Part shown: piece after piece, positions 1 through 8,670 of the stretch
Layout of the letters: each line of letters opens with the position of its first letter
Position numbering within the stretch: the stretch's first letter is position 1
Assembly: GCA_026225475.1 (NCBI GenBank)
Contig: JAMFSU010000120.1
Coordinates: forward strand, 1 to 41,499
DNA: 41,499 bases
Source: Duganella sp.
GTDB taxonomy: Bacteria > Pseudomonadota > Gammaproteobacteria > Burkholderiales > Burkholderiaceae_D
Reading direction: 5' to 3'
The notes under the pieces: generated by a model
What the model saw: the letters and a program-made list of their open reading frames with translations, nothing else
Database searches by the model: none
Told to the model about the DNA's origin: nothing
Program-made: the position numbers and the translations under genes

Positions 1-11
1 CATCGTCCGCG

Positions 12-1130
12 CTAATGCAGGGAGGACGGCGCCGCGCCGTCAGGAGCAATGCCATGGCTCTCCAGCTCAACTTCGCGGTCAGTCTGGTTGTTTTGCATCA
101 GCTCATGCACCACGGCATACACCTGCGCCACCGCCTCGTAACTCGACTTCGGCACTACCGTGTCGGGCCGACAGGCGGCATACAGCGTGCGCGCCAGCCA
201 CACATGGCGAATCACCGGAATACCGCAGTCGCGCGCGCGCTGGATCATGGCCTGAGCCACCTCGTCGCGCCCCTTGGCCAAGACCAGCGGCACCATCACT
301 TCCTCGGCGTCGTAATACAGCGCCACCGCAAAGTGGGTTGGATTGACCACCACCGCATTGGCATCCTCGGTCTTGGCCACCGGGCCTTCGCTAGCCCATT
401 GGCGCGCCAGCCGCTTGCGCTGGCCCTTGATCATCGGGTCCCCTTCCGACTCCTTGTTTTCGCGCTTGATTTCTTCCATATCCATCATCAACTCCTTTTT
501 GTGGAAATGATGCTGGATCGCAAAGTCGATCACGCCAAGGATCAAACACAGCACCACCACGGTATGAAAGATCTCCTGTAGCAGCGCGACAAATACTTCA
601 TAGACATCATTGGGATCACCATTGGCCAAGGCGATGATGGTGCCCAGATGACTGCGCACCAGGCTGTAGACGATGCCGCCGATGGCGGCCGCCTTGGCGC
701 AGGTGGCCAGCAACTCGACCAGCTTCTTCACCGAAAACATCTGCTTGAGCCCATTGGCTGGATTGAGCTTATCGAACTTCGGCTGGATCGCTTCCGGCGA
801 CACCAGCACGCCAAACTGGCCCCAGTGCGCCGCCACCGACACCAGGATGCAGACCAGAAAGCAGACACAGAACACCGCCAGCAACAAGATGCCGGCACTG
901 GTCAACAACTGTTCCATGGCCAGCGAAAAATCGCGCGTCACGTCGAGCACGCTGGTATTGAACAAATTGAACAAGGCATCACGCCACAACGGCTGGGTAG
1001 TAAAAGCCACCTCTGCCATCGCCACCAACGTGGCCAGCTTGGCCAGATCGCGGCTGACCGCAATCTGCCCTTTGTCGCGGGCATCATCAATCTTTTTCTG
1101 GGTGGGTTCTTCGGTCTTGTCTTCGCTCAT
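12..1130 (-). CDS. sctU: SctU (HrcU/YscU) export-gate switch protein
   Basis: This 372-aa inner-membrane protein belongs to the FlhB/YscU family, which switches the export apparatus from early to late substrates. The N-terminus is charged (MSEDKTEEPTQKK) and is followed by hydrophobic segments at about residues 80-102, 145-165 and 180-205. The cytoplasmic domain carries the autocleavage motif NPTH at residues 263-266, intact here. The length is normal for the family. The ATG at 1130 overlaps the sctT stop (ATGA), showing translational coupling at the distal end of the operon. The stop is TAG at 12-14, so only 11 bases remain to the left edge. Family assignment is firm. Confidence 0.97.
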   Translation of the reverse strand: MSEDKTEEPTQKKIDDARDKGQIAVSRDLAKLATLVAMAEVAFTTQPLWRDALFNLFNTSVLDVTRDFSLAMEQLLTSAGILLLAVFCVCFLVCILVSVAAHWGQFGVLVSPEAIQPKFDKLNPANGLKQMFSVKKLVELLATCAKAAAIGGIVYSLVRSHLGTIIALANGDPNDVYEVFVALLQEIFHTVVVLCLILGVIDFAIQHHFHKKELMMDMEEIKRENKESEGDPMIKGQRKRLARQWASEGPVAKTEDANAVVVNPTHFAVALYYDAEEVMVPLVLAKGRDEVAQAMIQRARDCGIPVIRHVWLARTLYAACRPDTVVPKSSYEAVAQVYAVVHELMQNNQTDREVELESHGIAPDGAAPSSLH

Positions 1131-1918
1131 CGATGCACCTCGACCAGACTGGCCAGCAATTCAAGTACATGTGAGAAATCGCCGACCACGTAATGCGACA
1201 GTGTCGACCAGTACGCCAACAGAATCACCAGGCCGGTCAGGCTTTTGATCGGGGCCGAAGCAAACGATACTTGCAGATTCGAGGCAAACACGCCGACGAT
1301 GGCAAAGCCGAACTCGATGAGCAGCAAGGGAATGATCACCGGTGCACCATAGACCACGGTGTACCACAGCAGATCGCCGAAGCGCTTGATCAGGATATCG
1401 AAATGGCCGGGTTCAAACGGCGGCATCAAGGTATAGGCAGGCCAGATCGCATAACTTTCGATCAAGATGCGCGCCATCGCCGAAAACAGCCCGGCCTGTA
1501 CCATCAACACCACCACGGCCTGGATCAGCATGGCGCCGACCGCACTGGCATCGCGGTCCACCGCTGAATTATTGGCCTGAATCTGCACCGGCGAACGTTG
1601 CATGTCAAAAATCGAACCGACCGATTGCACCACCCACATCGGCAGCGACAGCATGACCCCGAACATCAACCCTACCATCGCCTCCTTGAAGGCCAGCATG
1701 CCCGAGAACACCACATCCGGTGCATGCTGTTGAACAAAATAGAAGGTCGGCAAGGCCGCCGGCAGGGCAATCGCCATGGCAGCGGCGTTCTTGGCCATGC
1801 CGGTCAGGACAGTGAGGCCGAAGCCGGGCAAGATCACCAGGCACACCAGCACCCGCGGCGTAATGATGGCAATCGTCACCATCAGCGTCTGCATGTCCAG
1901 CAACAGAGAGGAATTCAT
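1127..1918 (-). CDS. sctT: SctT (HrcT/YscT) export apparatus membrane protein
   Basis: This 263-aa polytopic inner-membrane protein of the FliR/YscT family forms the top of the SctRST export gate. Multiple hydrophobic segments cover most of its length, including a conserved stretch around VLVCLVILPGFG near the N-terminus and LLLIEFGFAIVGVF around residues 200-212. It starts at ATG 1918 and its stop overlaps the sctU start by four bases. It lies 42 bases downstream of sctS. Length and position between sctS and sctU match the usual R-S-T-U order. Confidence 0.96.
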   Translation of the reverse strand: MNSSLLLDMQTLMVTIAIITPRVLVCLVILPGFGLTVLTGMAKNAAAMAIALPAALPTFYFVQQHAPDVVFSGMLAFKEAMVGLMFGVMLSLPMWVVQSVGSIFDMQRSPVQIQANNSAVDRDASAVGAMLIQAVVVLMVQAGLFSAMARILIESYAIWPAYTLMPPFEPGHFDILIKRFGDLLWYTVVYGAPVIIPLLLIEFGFAIVGVFASNLQVSFASAPIKSLTGLVILLAYWSTLSHYVVGDFSHVLELLASLVEVHR

Positions 1919-1960
1919 CGTCGCCAGACCAAGCGAAGTGGCAGCATCATCAGTGGCCGA

Positions 1961-2224
1961 TCAGTGACCAACGTCAGGCACCATGGCCAGCGCCAGCTCA
2001 GTCAGGCGGATGATTTCCACGCCAATCCAGCGCCCCATGCCAGCCAGTGTCACCGCGACCGCCACCAGTTTCACCACATAGGGCAAGGTTTGGTCCTGGA
2101 TCTGCGTGACCGCCTGCACCAGCGACACCACCAGCCCGCACAGCGTGGCAATCACCAGCGGCGGCGCCGCCATCATGACCGCCATCCACAAGCCTTGCTG
2201 AAAAAAATTGATCGTATCGTTCAT
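1961..2224 (-). CDS. sctS: SctS (HrcS/YscS) export apparatus membrane protein
   Basis: This small 87-aa FliQ/YscS-family protein has two transmembrane helices joined by a short polar loop (QAVTQIQDQTL), which is the family hallmark. It assembles with SctR and SctT into the helical export gate. The start is set at ATG 2224, giving the normal family N-terminus (MNDTINFFQQGLWM). A reading frame extending upstream to 2311 would overlap sctR and is not supported by a ribosome site. Its gap to sctR is 44 bases. Confidence 0.95.
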   Translation of the reverse strand: MNDTINFFQQGLWMAVMMAAPPLVIATLCGLVVSLVQAVTQIQDQTLPYVVKLVAVAVTLAGMGRWIGVEIIRLTELALAMVPDVGH

Positions 2225-2268
2225 GTTCGTGCTTTCTGAGATGAGTGGAGTGCCACCGTCGCGGTAGA

Positions 2269-2922
2269 TCAAAGATAGGACAACGCCAGTGCATTGAGCA
2301 GCTTGCCCCAACCGCCGACCAGCGCAAACAGCAATAGCTTGAGCGGTACCGTAATGGTCTGTGGACTGACTTGTTGCATGCCCAGTGCCATCAACAGATT
2401 CGAGACCAGCAAGTCAATCACCACAAACGGGATATAGATCAGAAAGCCGATTTCATAGCCGGCCTGCAATTCCGACACCACGAAGGCGGGAATCAGGATC
2501 AACGCATCGGTGCCCTGGGCATCGCGGGCGGCTTCCTTGGGCCAGAGTTTCTTGGCCGACGCCAGAAACATCTCGCGTTGTTCCGGCTTGCTGTTTTTCA
2601 CCATGAACTTGCGCACCGGATCGAATGCTTCCTGCGCCTTGACCAGCAACGAACCAGTGCGGTTGCTGGCGGTATTGTCAGCCATCAGCACGTGCTTGCC
2701 GATCTCCTGCACGGTTGGTGCCATGATGAACATGCTCAGCGCCAGCGCAATGCCATAGATCGCCAGCGTCGGCGGCACCTGTTGCACACCGATGGCATTG
2801 CGCAATACCAGCAATACCAGCGAAATCTTGAGAAATGAAGTGGTTGTCATCACCATCAACGGCACCAGCGCCAGTGCCGCCAGCAATATCGAAAACGAAA
2901 CGATGTCGTATTGACTGGTCAA
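2269..2922 (-). CDS. sctR: SctR (HrcR/YscR) export apparatus membrane protein, TTG start
   Basis: This 217-aa FliP/YscR-family protein is the core of the export gate. Family features include the N-terminal hydrophobic region with LVPLMVMTTTSFLKI and the C-terminal segment GFLIYIPFVVIDLLVSN. No ATG sits at the expected N-terminus. A TTG at 2922, preceded by a strong GGGAGGT about five bases upstream, gives LTSQYDIVSF and the usual family length. The TTG overlaps the sctQ stop (TTGA). The longer frame to 3009 lies inside sctQ and is rejected. Use of TTG with a strong ribosome site suggests translational coupling to sctQ. Confidence 0.95.
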   Translation of the reverse strand: MTSQYDIVSFSILLAALALVPLMVMTTTSFLKISLVLLVLRNAIGVQQVPPTLAIYGIALALSMFIMAPTVQEIGKHVLMADNTASNRTGSLLVKAQEAFDPVRKFMVKNSKPEQREMFLASAKKLWPKEAARDAQGTDALILIPAFVVSELQAGYEIGFLIYIPFVVIDLLVSNLLMALGMQQVSPQTITVPLKLLLFALVGGWGKLLNALALSYL

Positions 2923-4118
2923 CGTGGACCTCCCCATTGCGTGATACGCACGCCCAAGACACCGTCCACGTCCACCACCTCGCCACACCCGACCAGGCTG
3001 GTGCCGCAACGGATGCTGATGGCATCCGGCGCACCGCCCTGCAAGCTCAATACACTCAGTGGCGCCAGACTGCGCAACTGCGCCAGTGGCAGACTGACTT
3101 GCCCCAGTTCAAAGCTCAGCGTCATCAACACCTGATCGAGCAGCGCCGCTGCGGCGGCATCGGGCTCCTGCTCTGCAGCCACCGATAGCGGTATGGCAGG
3201 AGCAGATTCTGGCAAGGCCTCCGCAGGCGATGGTGGCAATGACGACGCCAGTTCTGCCGACACAGGTTCGACTGCGGCCCGCAACTCCTCTGGCGCGGTC
3301 ACGGTGACAAGCATTTCTTCGGTTTCCAAACGATTCTCCAGAGCGACAAGTTGTAGAGCGCCGGGCGCTTGATAGCGCACGCGCCAACGGCGTGCACCAA
3401 TGTCGGCGACGCCATTGCCGTCGACACTGAAATAACGACTGGTCGGCAGCACGATGTCTCCGGCTGCCAGCGTGCGTAGCGTTGGCCACGGCAAGCGATG
3501 TTGCGCCAGGCAGATGGCCTGGGTACTCAACAGCGACAAATAAGGTGCCAGCGGCAATTGCCAGCGTCGCTGGCGCAGCGGGGCCAGCCACTGCAACCAA
3601 TCGGCCGCGCTGGCGCGCATCGGTACGCTGATGGCATGGCCTTGCTGGAGCAGCCGCAAGGTCAATTGACAACTTGACGCCGCTAGCGCGGTGCTATCTG
3701 TGACCGCCGTCACGGTCTGTAACGCCGCCAATGGCGTCGCCGCCAGACGCCCGGTCAATGCCGCCACAAACCAGGCTGGATAGTGGCCATCGGGCGCGGC
3801 CACGGCATCGAGATCAATGCCGGTCAGCGCCTGCAACAGGCGCGCGCCATCGCCGATCTGAAAGGCACCGGCAGCACCGCGCAACAACAACGGCCGCTGC
3901 CATGGCAAGGCCTGATCGTCAGAACTCAGAGACGTACTCAAGTGCAAACTCAGTTGCGCATCGGCCAATGCCAGCGGCAATTGCACCCCCTGGCCAACCA
4001 GGCGACTCAGTTCGGCCTGCGCGCGGCTGATCCGCCCGGCCTGACGCAATAGCAGCGGCGCAGATGCCGACAAAGGTGCGACTGCAGCATTCGTGCTGGC
4101 GAAATCAGTAGCGTGCAT
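2919..4118 (-). CDS. sctQ: SctQ (HrcQ/YscQ) cytoplasmic sorting-platform (C-ring) protein
   Basis: This 399-aa protein is best read as SctQ. The C-terminal 70 residues form a SPOA/FliN-like domain with LSFELGQVSLPLAQLRSLAPLSVLSL and the ending GEVVDVDGVLGVRITQWG. The N-terminal two-thirds are poorly conserved, as usual for SctQ. SctQ forms the cytoplasmic pods that recruit chaperone-substrate complexes. Pseudomonas syringae splits this protein into HrcQA and HrcQB, whereas here it is one undivided chain, as in Ysc and Hrp2 systems. The start is ATG 4118, 88 bases after sctP, with no clear ribosome site. Confidence 0.9.
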   Translation of the reverse strand: MHATDFASTNAAVAPLSASAPLLLRQAGRISRAQAELSRLVGQGVQLPLALADAQLSLHLSTSLSSDDQALPWQRPLLLRGAAGAFQIGDGARLLQALTGIDLDAVAAPDGHYPAWFVAALTGRLAATPLAALQTVTAVTDSTALAASSCQLTLRLLQQGHAISVPMRASAADWLQWLAPLRQRRWQLPLAPYLSLLSTQAICLAQHRLPWPTLRTLAAGDIVLPTSRYFSVDGNGVADIGARRWRVRYQAPGALQLVALENRLETEEMLVTVTAPEELRAAVEPVSAELASSLPPSPAEALPESAPAIPLSVAAEQEPDAAAAALLDQVLMTLSFELGQVSLPLAQLRSLAPLSVLSLQGGAPDAISIRCGTSLVGCGEVVDVDGVLGVRITQWGGPR

Positions 4119-4206
4119 CGCGGCTTTTCAGTAGTTGTTCGGCAGGGAGACGGCAATCGGCGATCCGGCTGACGGTGCTGTCACTGCGCTGGCGGCGCAA
4201 GCGCGG

Positions 4207-4890
4207 TTACAACACGGTGAGCCTGACCAGCTTGTCCATACGTCGTCGCAAGCCGCCTTCCAGTTCCATTTGCTTGCTATTGAGCAAGTCGCGCATGGCC
4301 GCACTCTGCGGCGACAGGATGAATGCGGCTGTCGATGCGCCGATATCGACCATCACGCCCATGCTTTCACCGTTGGGAAACACCACTTCGAAAATGCCGC
4401 TATTGCCTTGTGTCGGCAGCAGGTCCATCACCAGTTCGGCGTCGTAACCGTCACTGGCACCGCCAGCACTGCGCTGGTCAGCATCCTCTTCCTGGTCGCT
4501 GGATTCGTCAGATTCACCCTCGCCGCGGGCCTGCTCATCGGGCAAGGTCAGGTCCGGTAGCCATGCTCCGGCACTATCGGCAAGCTTGCTGGCGTCATCC
4601 CCTCGGCCATTGGCATGCCGTCCTTCGCGCGCTTCGCCAGGACGTCGGGGTGGCGCTTTCGGCGGGTTCTTCTGTGCCGTATTGGGCACCGCTTTCGCCG
4701 CCGCCGGATGAGGCACGACAGCTGTTTTGGCCGGTATTGCCCGCGCTGGCGTCTTACGCGCACCTTCGCCCGCCAGCAGCGATGCTAGCGACGGCGGGCT
4801 CGGCGGCGTCCGGCGCGCACGCGGTGGCGGATCGAACAACGGCTGTTGCAGCGGCTCCATCACCATCGACAGTAGCGCATCGAATCCCAT
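4207..4890 (-). CDS. sctP: SctP (HrpP/YscP) needle-length and substrate-switch protein
   Basis: This 227-aa protein is assigned as SctP from its place between sctO and sctQ and from its architecture. The N-terminal half is Pro/Ala/Arg-rich and low-complexity. A compact C-terminal region from about residue 150 (DLLPTQGNSGIFEVVFPNG to the end) resembles the FliK/YscP type III substrate-switch domain. It would act as a secreted ruler that limits needle or pilus length and triggers SctU switching. Its ATG at 4890 lies four bases after the sctO stop, with GAGGAG seven bases upstream that spans that stop. Overall sequence identity to any one family member is not obvious. Confidence 0.8.
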   Translation of the reverse strand: MGFDALLSMVMEPLQQPLFDPPPRARRTPPSPPSLASLLAGEGARKTPARAIPAKTAVVPHPAAAKAVPNTAQKNPPKAPPRRPGEAREGRHANGRGDDASKLADSAGAWLPDLTLPDEQARGEGESDESSDQEEDADQRSAGGASDGYDAELVMDLLPTQGNSGIFEVVFPNGESMGVMVDIGASTAAFILSPQSAAMRDLLNSKQMELEGGLRRRMDKLVRLTVL

Positions 4891-4894
4891 CTCC

Positions 4895-5392
4895 TTACTC
4901 CTCGGTTTGGGTCAGCGCACGCAGTTCGTCGCGCATGATGGTCAGTTTTTCTTGCTGGCGGTTGGCGTCCAGCACACATTGGCGCGCCGCGAAGAAGCGC
5001 TCGCCGGCTTCGCGGCAACGTTTGAGCTCGTTCTGGCAATCCAGATAAAGCTGTGCGGTTTCCTTTTTCATGCGTTCATAGACTGCCTTGGCCATGCGGA
5101 ACTGGCCGTTGCTGATGGTCATGGCGAGGAAACTCTGGCGTGACTGCTGCCACTGCAATTGCGTATCCTGCTGCGCCTGGCGCCAACGCTGCTTGAGGGC
5201 ATGCAATTTCTGGCGGCGCTGCTGCCAGCCGCGGCGCGCATCATTGCGCTCACGTTCCAGCCGGCTCAGACGCTGCTTGCGCACATGCAACAGTTGATCC
5301 AAACGCCGATCCTGCGGCTTGCGCTCGGCCACATCAATCACCTCGCGGCGTGCGCGGGGCGCGCCAAAGGCAGCGGCTGCGCCCGACCTCAT
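4895..5392 (-). CDS. sctO: SctO (HrpO/YscO) ATPase stalk protein
   Basis: This 165-aa protein is very rich in Arg, Gln, Glu and Lys and is predicted to be almost entirely coiled coil (about residues 25-155). That is the signature of the FliJ/YscO family, the central stalk that sits in the ATPase hexamer and contacts SctV. The ATG at 5392 overlaps the sctN stop (ATGA), so the two are translationally coupled. Sequence in this family is poorly conserved, so identification rests on coiled-coil character, size and position directly after the ATPase gene. Confidence 0.85.
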   Translation of the reverse strand: MRSGAAAAFGAPRARREVIDVAERKPQDRRLDQLLHVRKQRLSRLERERNDARRGWQQRRQKLHALKQRWRQAQQDTQLQWQQSRQSFLAMTISNGQFRMAKAVYERMKKETAQLYLDCQNELKRCREAGERFFAARQCVLDANRQQEKLTIMRDELRALTQTEE

Positions 5393-6768
5393 TGCTGCAT
5401 CGCCATGAGCCGATCCAGCGTGGTCTGGAAATCATCGCTGCTGCTGGTGTCCTGGCGCAGGAAGTCCAACTGTTCGGGACGCAAAGCGACTGCCCGATCA
5501 GCCACCGGATCGGTACCCTCTTTGTATTCACCCAGCCGGATCAGCAACTCCATTTCCTGGTAGCGCGCCATCAGCTCGCGAAACTGCGAAGCCGCCTTGC
5601 GATGCTCACGGGTGGTGACATTGCTCATCACCCGGCTGATGCTGGCCAGCACATCGATGGCGGGATAATGACCTTGTTCGGCCAGCTTGCGGGTGAGCAG
5701 GATATGCCCATCGAGCAGCGACTTGGCTTCATCGCCGATCGGGTCCGAACTGGACTCACCATCCACCAGCACCGTATACATGGCAGTGATGGAGCCTAAC
5801 TGGGTGGCGCCGGCGCGCTCAATCAAGCGCGGCAGCATGGTGTAGACGGATGGCGTAAAACCGCCGCGAGCCGGCGGTTCACCCGCTGCCAATCCGATCT
5901 CGCGCTGGGCACGCGCAAAGCGGGTCAGGGAGTCGACCAGCAGCAAGACCTTCTTGCCGCGGTCGCGAAAAGCTTCTGCGATGGCGGTCGCCGTAAATGC
6001 GGCGCGCGAACGTTCCATCGAGGTACGGTCCGAAGTAGCGCAGACCACTACGGTCTTGCGGATCAATTCGGCATCCAGTTCATGTTCCAGAAATTCATTG
6101 AGTTCACGCCCGCGTTCGCCAATCAGGCCGAACACGATGGCGTCGGCATCACAACCGCGGGCGATGGCCGCCATCAAGGTGGTCTTGCCGCAACCGGGGC
6201 CGGCAAATACGCCGATGCGCTGCCCTACCCCCATGGTCAGCATGCCATCGATGGCGCGCACACCGGTGGCCAGCGCGGTGGCAATGCGTGGCCGGTCGGT
6301 GGCACGCGGCGCATCGCGGATAACCGGCGACATAGCGCGCCAGGTCGCCACATTGTCACGCGCCGCCGGCGCCCGAAACATCCAGCGTCCGAAACCATCC
6401 AGCACGCAACCAAACAGATGGTCACCCACCTCAATCGAATGCGCGCGTCGCAACGGCTCGATCACGGTACGGGTGGAAACACCCTCCAACGGACTAAGCG
6501 CCGACAGGATTGCCGCCTTGTCGGTAAAACCAACGACTTCAGCCAGCATTTCCTTGCCAGGCACATCGGGATCGATCAGATTGCACAATTCACCGATCTG
6601 CACCGGCGGCATGTGCGCCTCAATCAACGTGCCCAATACCTGCGAGACCTTGCCATGACTGCTAAAACCAGGCTTGGCAGGCAATTGTTCGCGCCATTGC
6701 GGCAGGCGGCCCTGTAGCCGTTGCAGCTGTTGTGTCAGTGCGTCGGTCGCCTCGGGTGCGCTGATCAT
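5389..6768 (-). CDS. sctN: SctN (HrcN/YscN) T3SS ATPase
   Basis: This 459-aa F1-type ATPase energises unfolding and chaperone release at the export gate. The Walker A loop AGPGCGKTT is at residues 189-197, GLIGERGRELNEF follows at 214-226, and Walker B VLLLVDSLTRFA lies at 274-285. The FTPSVYTMLPRLIERAG segment typical of FliI/YscN follows. Length is normal. ATG 6768 lies four bases downstream of sctD and the 3' end overlaps sctO. Assignment to the T3SS rather than the flagellum follows from the surrounding sct genes. Confidence 0.97.
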   Translation of the reverse strand: MISAPEATDALTQQLQRLQGRLPQWREQLPAKPGFSSHGKVSQVLGTLIEAHMPPVQIGELCNLIDPDVPGKEMLAEVVGFTDKAAILSALSPLEGVSTRTVIEPLRRAHSIEVGDHLFGCVLDGFGRWMFRAPAARDNVATWRAMSPVIRDAPRATDRPRIATALATGVRAIDGMLTMGVGQRIGVFAGPGCGKTTLMAAIARGCDADAIVFGLIGERGRELNEFLEHELDAELIRKTVVVCATSDRTSMERSRAAFTATAIAEAFRDRGKKVLLLVDSLTRFARAQREIGLAAGEPPARGGFTPSVYTMLPRLIERAGATQLGSITAMYTVLVDGESSSDPIGDEAKSLLDGHILLTRKLAEQGHYPAIDVLASISRVMSNVTTREHRKAASQFRELMARYQEMELLIRLGEYKEGTDPVADRAVALRPEQLDFLRQDTSSSDDFQTTLDRLMAMQQ

Positions 6769-6772
6769 CGGC

Positions 6773-7969
6773 TTACCAGGTCACGTTGATGGCGCGCTTA
6801 CCGGTGAAGCTGAGCTGATTGCCCTCAATGCCGGCCAGCTTCATGCCACGGTATTCATCGCCAACATAGAGACGGCGGCCATCATCCGTCACAATACTGG
6901 CATTGCTGCCCGAAATCACCTGCTCAATCTTGAACGGCAACATCGCTTCGGCACTACCGATTTTGGCGTTGACCGGAAAGTCGATGGCATATTTCTTGAT
7001 GAAAGCGCCGAGCATGCGCTGAAAGCGGTCGGCATCGTCTTCGTCGAGCGCCGCCTGCATCGTCCAGGAGCGATCCTCCAGTTGCAGATTGAAGCGCCGC
7101 AGCAAATCCACTTCTACCAGCCGCTTGCGAAACGCCGTGCGCAATTCGTCCTGCGACAATGCCGGAATTGCCTTCACCGCTGGCGTTGCCGTACTCAATT
7201 TTTCCAGTTTATCGAGCGACATTCTGGTCATGCCGGTGCGTGGCAAATTGAGCCGCTGGCCAGGCTTGTCCATATTATGGTCGCGCGCCATGCGCTCCAT
7301 TTCCTGATGTGCTGCTGCGTCCAGTGGTGCGGTGGCGGTGGTATTGTCGTCGCCATTGGCGCGGTCGATTTCGGCTGCGGCATCAGGCATGGCGCCATTG
7401 ATGTCCAATGGCATATAGGTGCGTGTCATCGCATAAGCCGCTGCCGCCGACAATACCGTCGTCAAGGCCAGCGGCACCAGAATCCAGGCACGCTTGCGCG
7501 CCAGAAAGCCGGGTAAGGCCGGCGCCGGAGCAAGCGCGGCAGCAGCCACCGGCGCTGACGGCATCGCTGGCTCCGGCGGGTCATCGTAAAGATCGGCTGT
7601 CGCCATGATAGGGTCGGTTTCTGCTGGCGCATCAACGGCATCGCTTGGCGCCATCGGTGGATCCTGCCATGGACTGTGTTCATCGACCAAGGTCAGCCAG
7701 ATATGGTCGACCCGGGCAAACTCCCCGAGCGCCAGATCCAACTGCGTTACCGCCTGGTTGCTGATGGCATTGCGCAACACGCCGTCGAGCGTGTGCAAGC
7801 GCCAACCGGCCCCGGCCAGGCTCACTTCGGCGTGCTCCTTTTGTACGCCAGGATCGGCCAGGACAACATCGGCATCATCGCCGGCACCAATCGTCAATAT
7901 AGTGTCGGGATCGTTGAGCGGCATCGCCGCACCGCGGTGATAGCCGTTAAGAATACGTAATTCAAGCAT
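6773..7969 (-). CDS. sctD: SctD (HrpQ/YscD) outer ring of the inner-membrane base
   Basis: This 398-aa bitopic protein is the SctD basal-body ring subunit. Residues 1-95 form an FHA-like cytoplasmic domain (IGAGDDADVVLADPGV). An acidic, Pro/Ala-rich linker follows, then a single transmembrane helix at about 161-181 and a periplasmic domain ending SFTGKRAINVTW. The start ATG 7969 has CGGAG six bases upstream. It precedes sctN by four bases. Its place between sctV and sctN is the Hrp1 arrangement (hrpQ of Pseudomonas syringae); in Yersinia sctD is in a different operon. Confidence 0.88.
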   Translation of the reverse strand: MLELRILNGYHRGAAMPLNDPDTILTIGAGDDADVVLADPGVQKEHAEVSLAGAGWRLHTLDGVLRNAISNQAVTQLDLALGEFARVDHIWLTLVDEHSPWQDPPMAPSDAVDAPAETDPIMATADLYDDPPEPAMPSAPVAAAALAPAPALPGFLARKRAWILVPLALTTVLSAAAAYAMTRTYMPLDINGAMPDAAAEIDRANGDDNTTATAPLDAAAHQEMERMARDHNMDKPGQRLNLPRTGMTRMSLDKLEKLSTATPAVKAIPALSQDELRTAFRKRLVEVDLLRRFNLQLEDRSWTMQAALDEDDADRFQRMLGAFIKKYAIDFPVNAKIGSAEAMLPFKIEQVISGSNASIVTDDGRRLYVGDEYRGMKLAGIEGNQLSFTGKRAINVTW

Positions 7970-8124
7970 TTGTTACTCCGCTAAGCCGTGCATGGTCCAC
8001 GCCCGTCACACCAGCCACCGCATTGCTACGCCTGATGGCGCCAGCAAGGCGGACACTGGCAGGGGCCTCTTCCATAGGTGGAAACCACAGGCCTGCAGTT
8101 CCCCCAGCATGGCCAGAGGACAAC

Positions 8125-8547
8125 TCAATCCAGCGAGGTCTTCAGCAATGCCAGCAGCAGACTGCCGCGGCTGTTATGGGTGGCCGGATCAAGCGGATTC
8201 CAGTTCGGGTTGTCGCTATTGCACAAAGCCCCGATGACCATCGCTTCGGCCAGTTCGCGCCGCTGTTTGGCAGCGCTCTCGCGCTCGCGGGCAGCGCCGC
8301 GCAAAGACACGGCATCGCTCGGCTTGCTGCGTAGCAAAGCCGGTGTGCGTTTGTCCTTTTCGGCCAATGCCTGATTCACTTCGCGCATGACATCGCTGAC
8401 AAACAGACAGCACTTGTCGCGCAACTGCTCCAGATCCTGAGCCAAAAACTTGTCCTTCCTGGCGCGCTCGATAATCTGCAACGCTTCGTCATGCGTCATC
8501 GGCAATACCTGATCACGCGTTGACATTTCTTTGACGGGAAGACTCAT
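8125..8547 (-). CDS. Unknown 140-aa T3SS operon protein, paralogue of the gene at 28715
   Basis: I do not recognise a named family. The 140-aa protein is mostly helical and charged, with a Cys pair (RDKCCLF) and a conserved-looking C-terminus containing SDNPNWNPLDPATHN. The protein encoded at 28715-29203 aligns with it along its length; its C-terminus has IDNPHWDPADAATSR and the preceding helix reads ESQGRQCRETAEAL against ESAAKQRRELAEAM here. It sits between the 338-aa gene and sctD, so it is co-transcribed with the apparatus. ATG 8547 has GGAGC upstream. A small chaperone or accessory cytoplasmic role is possible but unproven. Confidence 0.8.
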   Translation of the reverse strand: MSLPVKEMSTRDQVLPMTHDEALQIIERARKDKFLAQDLEQLRDKCCLFVSDVMREVNQALAEKDKRTPALLRSKPSDAVSLRGAARERESAAKQRRELAEAMVIGALCNSDNPNWNPLDPATHNSRGSLLLALLKTSLD

Positions 8548-8588
8548 GACTTCGCTCCATGGTTAGTCAATCAGAATGAAAACTTCGA

Positions 8589-8619
8589 CGCGCCCCGCTC
8601 AATGAAGAGGCGGGGCGCG
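8589..8619 (-). terminator. Strong GC hairpin between the 338-aa and 140-aa genes
   Basis: A perfect 10-base-pair inverted repeat (CGCGCCCCGC / GCGGGGCGCG) flanks an 11-base loop. On the minus strand it is followed after a few bases by a short run GTTTTCATT. It may act as a partial terminator or an RNA stabiliser that lowers expression of the distal apparatus genes relative to the upstream secreted-protein gene. The U-run is weak, so full termination is unlikely, especially as the operon continues. Confidence 0.5.
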
Positions 8620-8670
8620 CACTTGGCGTACCTAGCAAAATGTCGCCAGGACGCTGCCAGCAGCATCTTG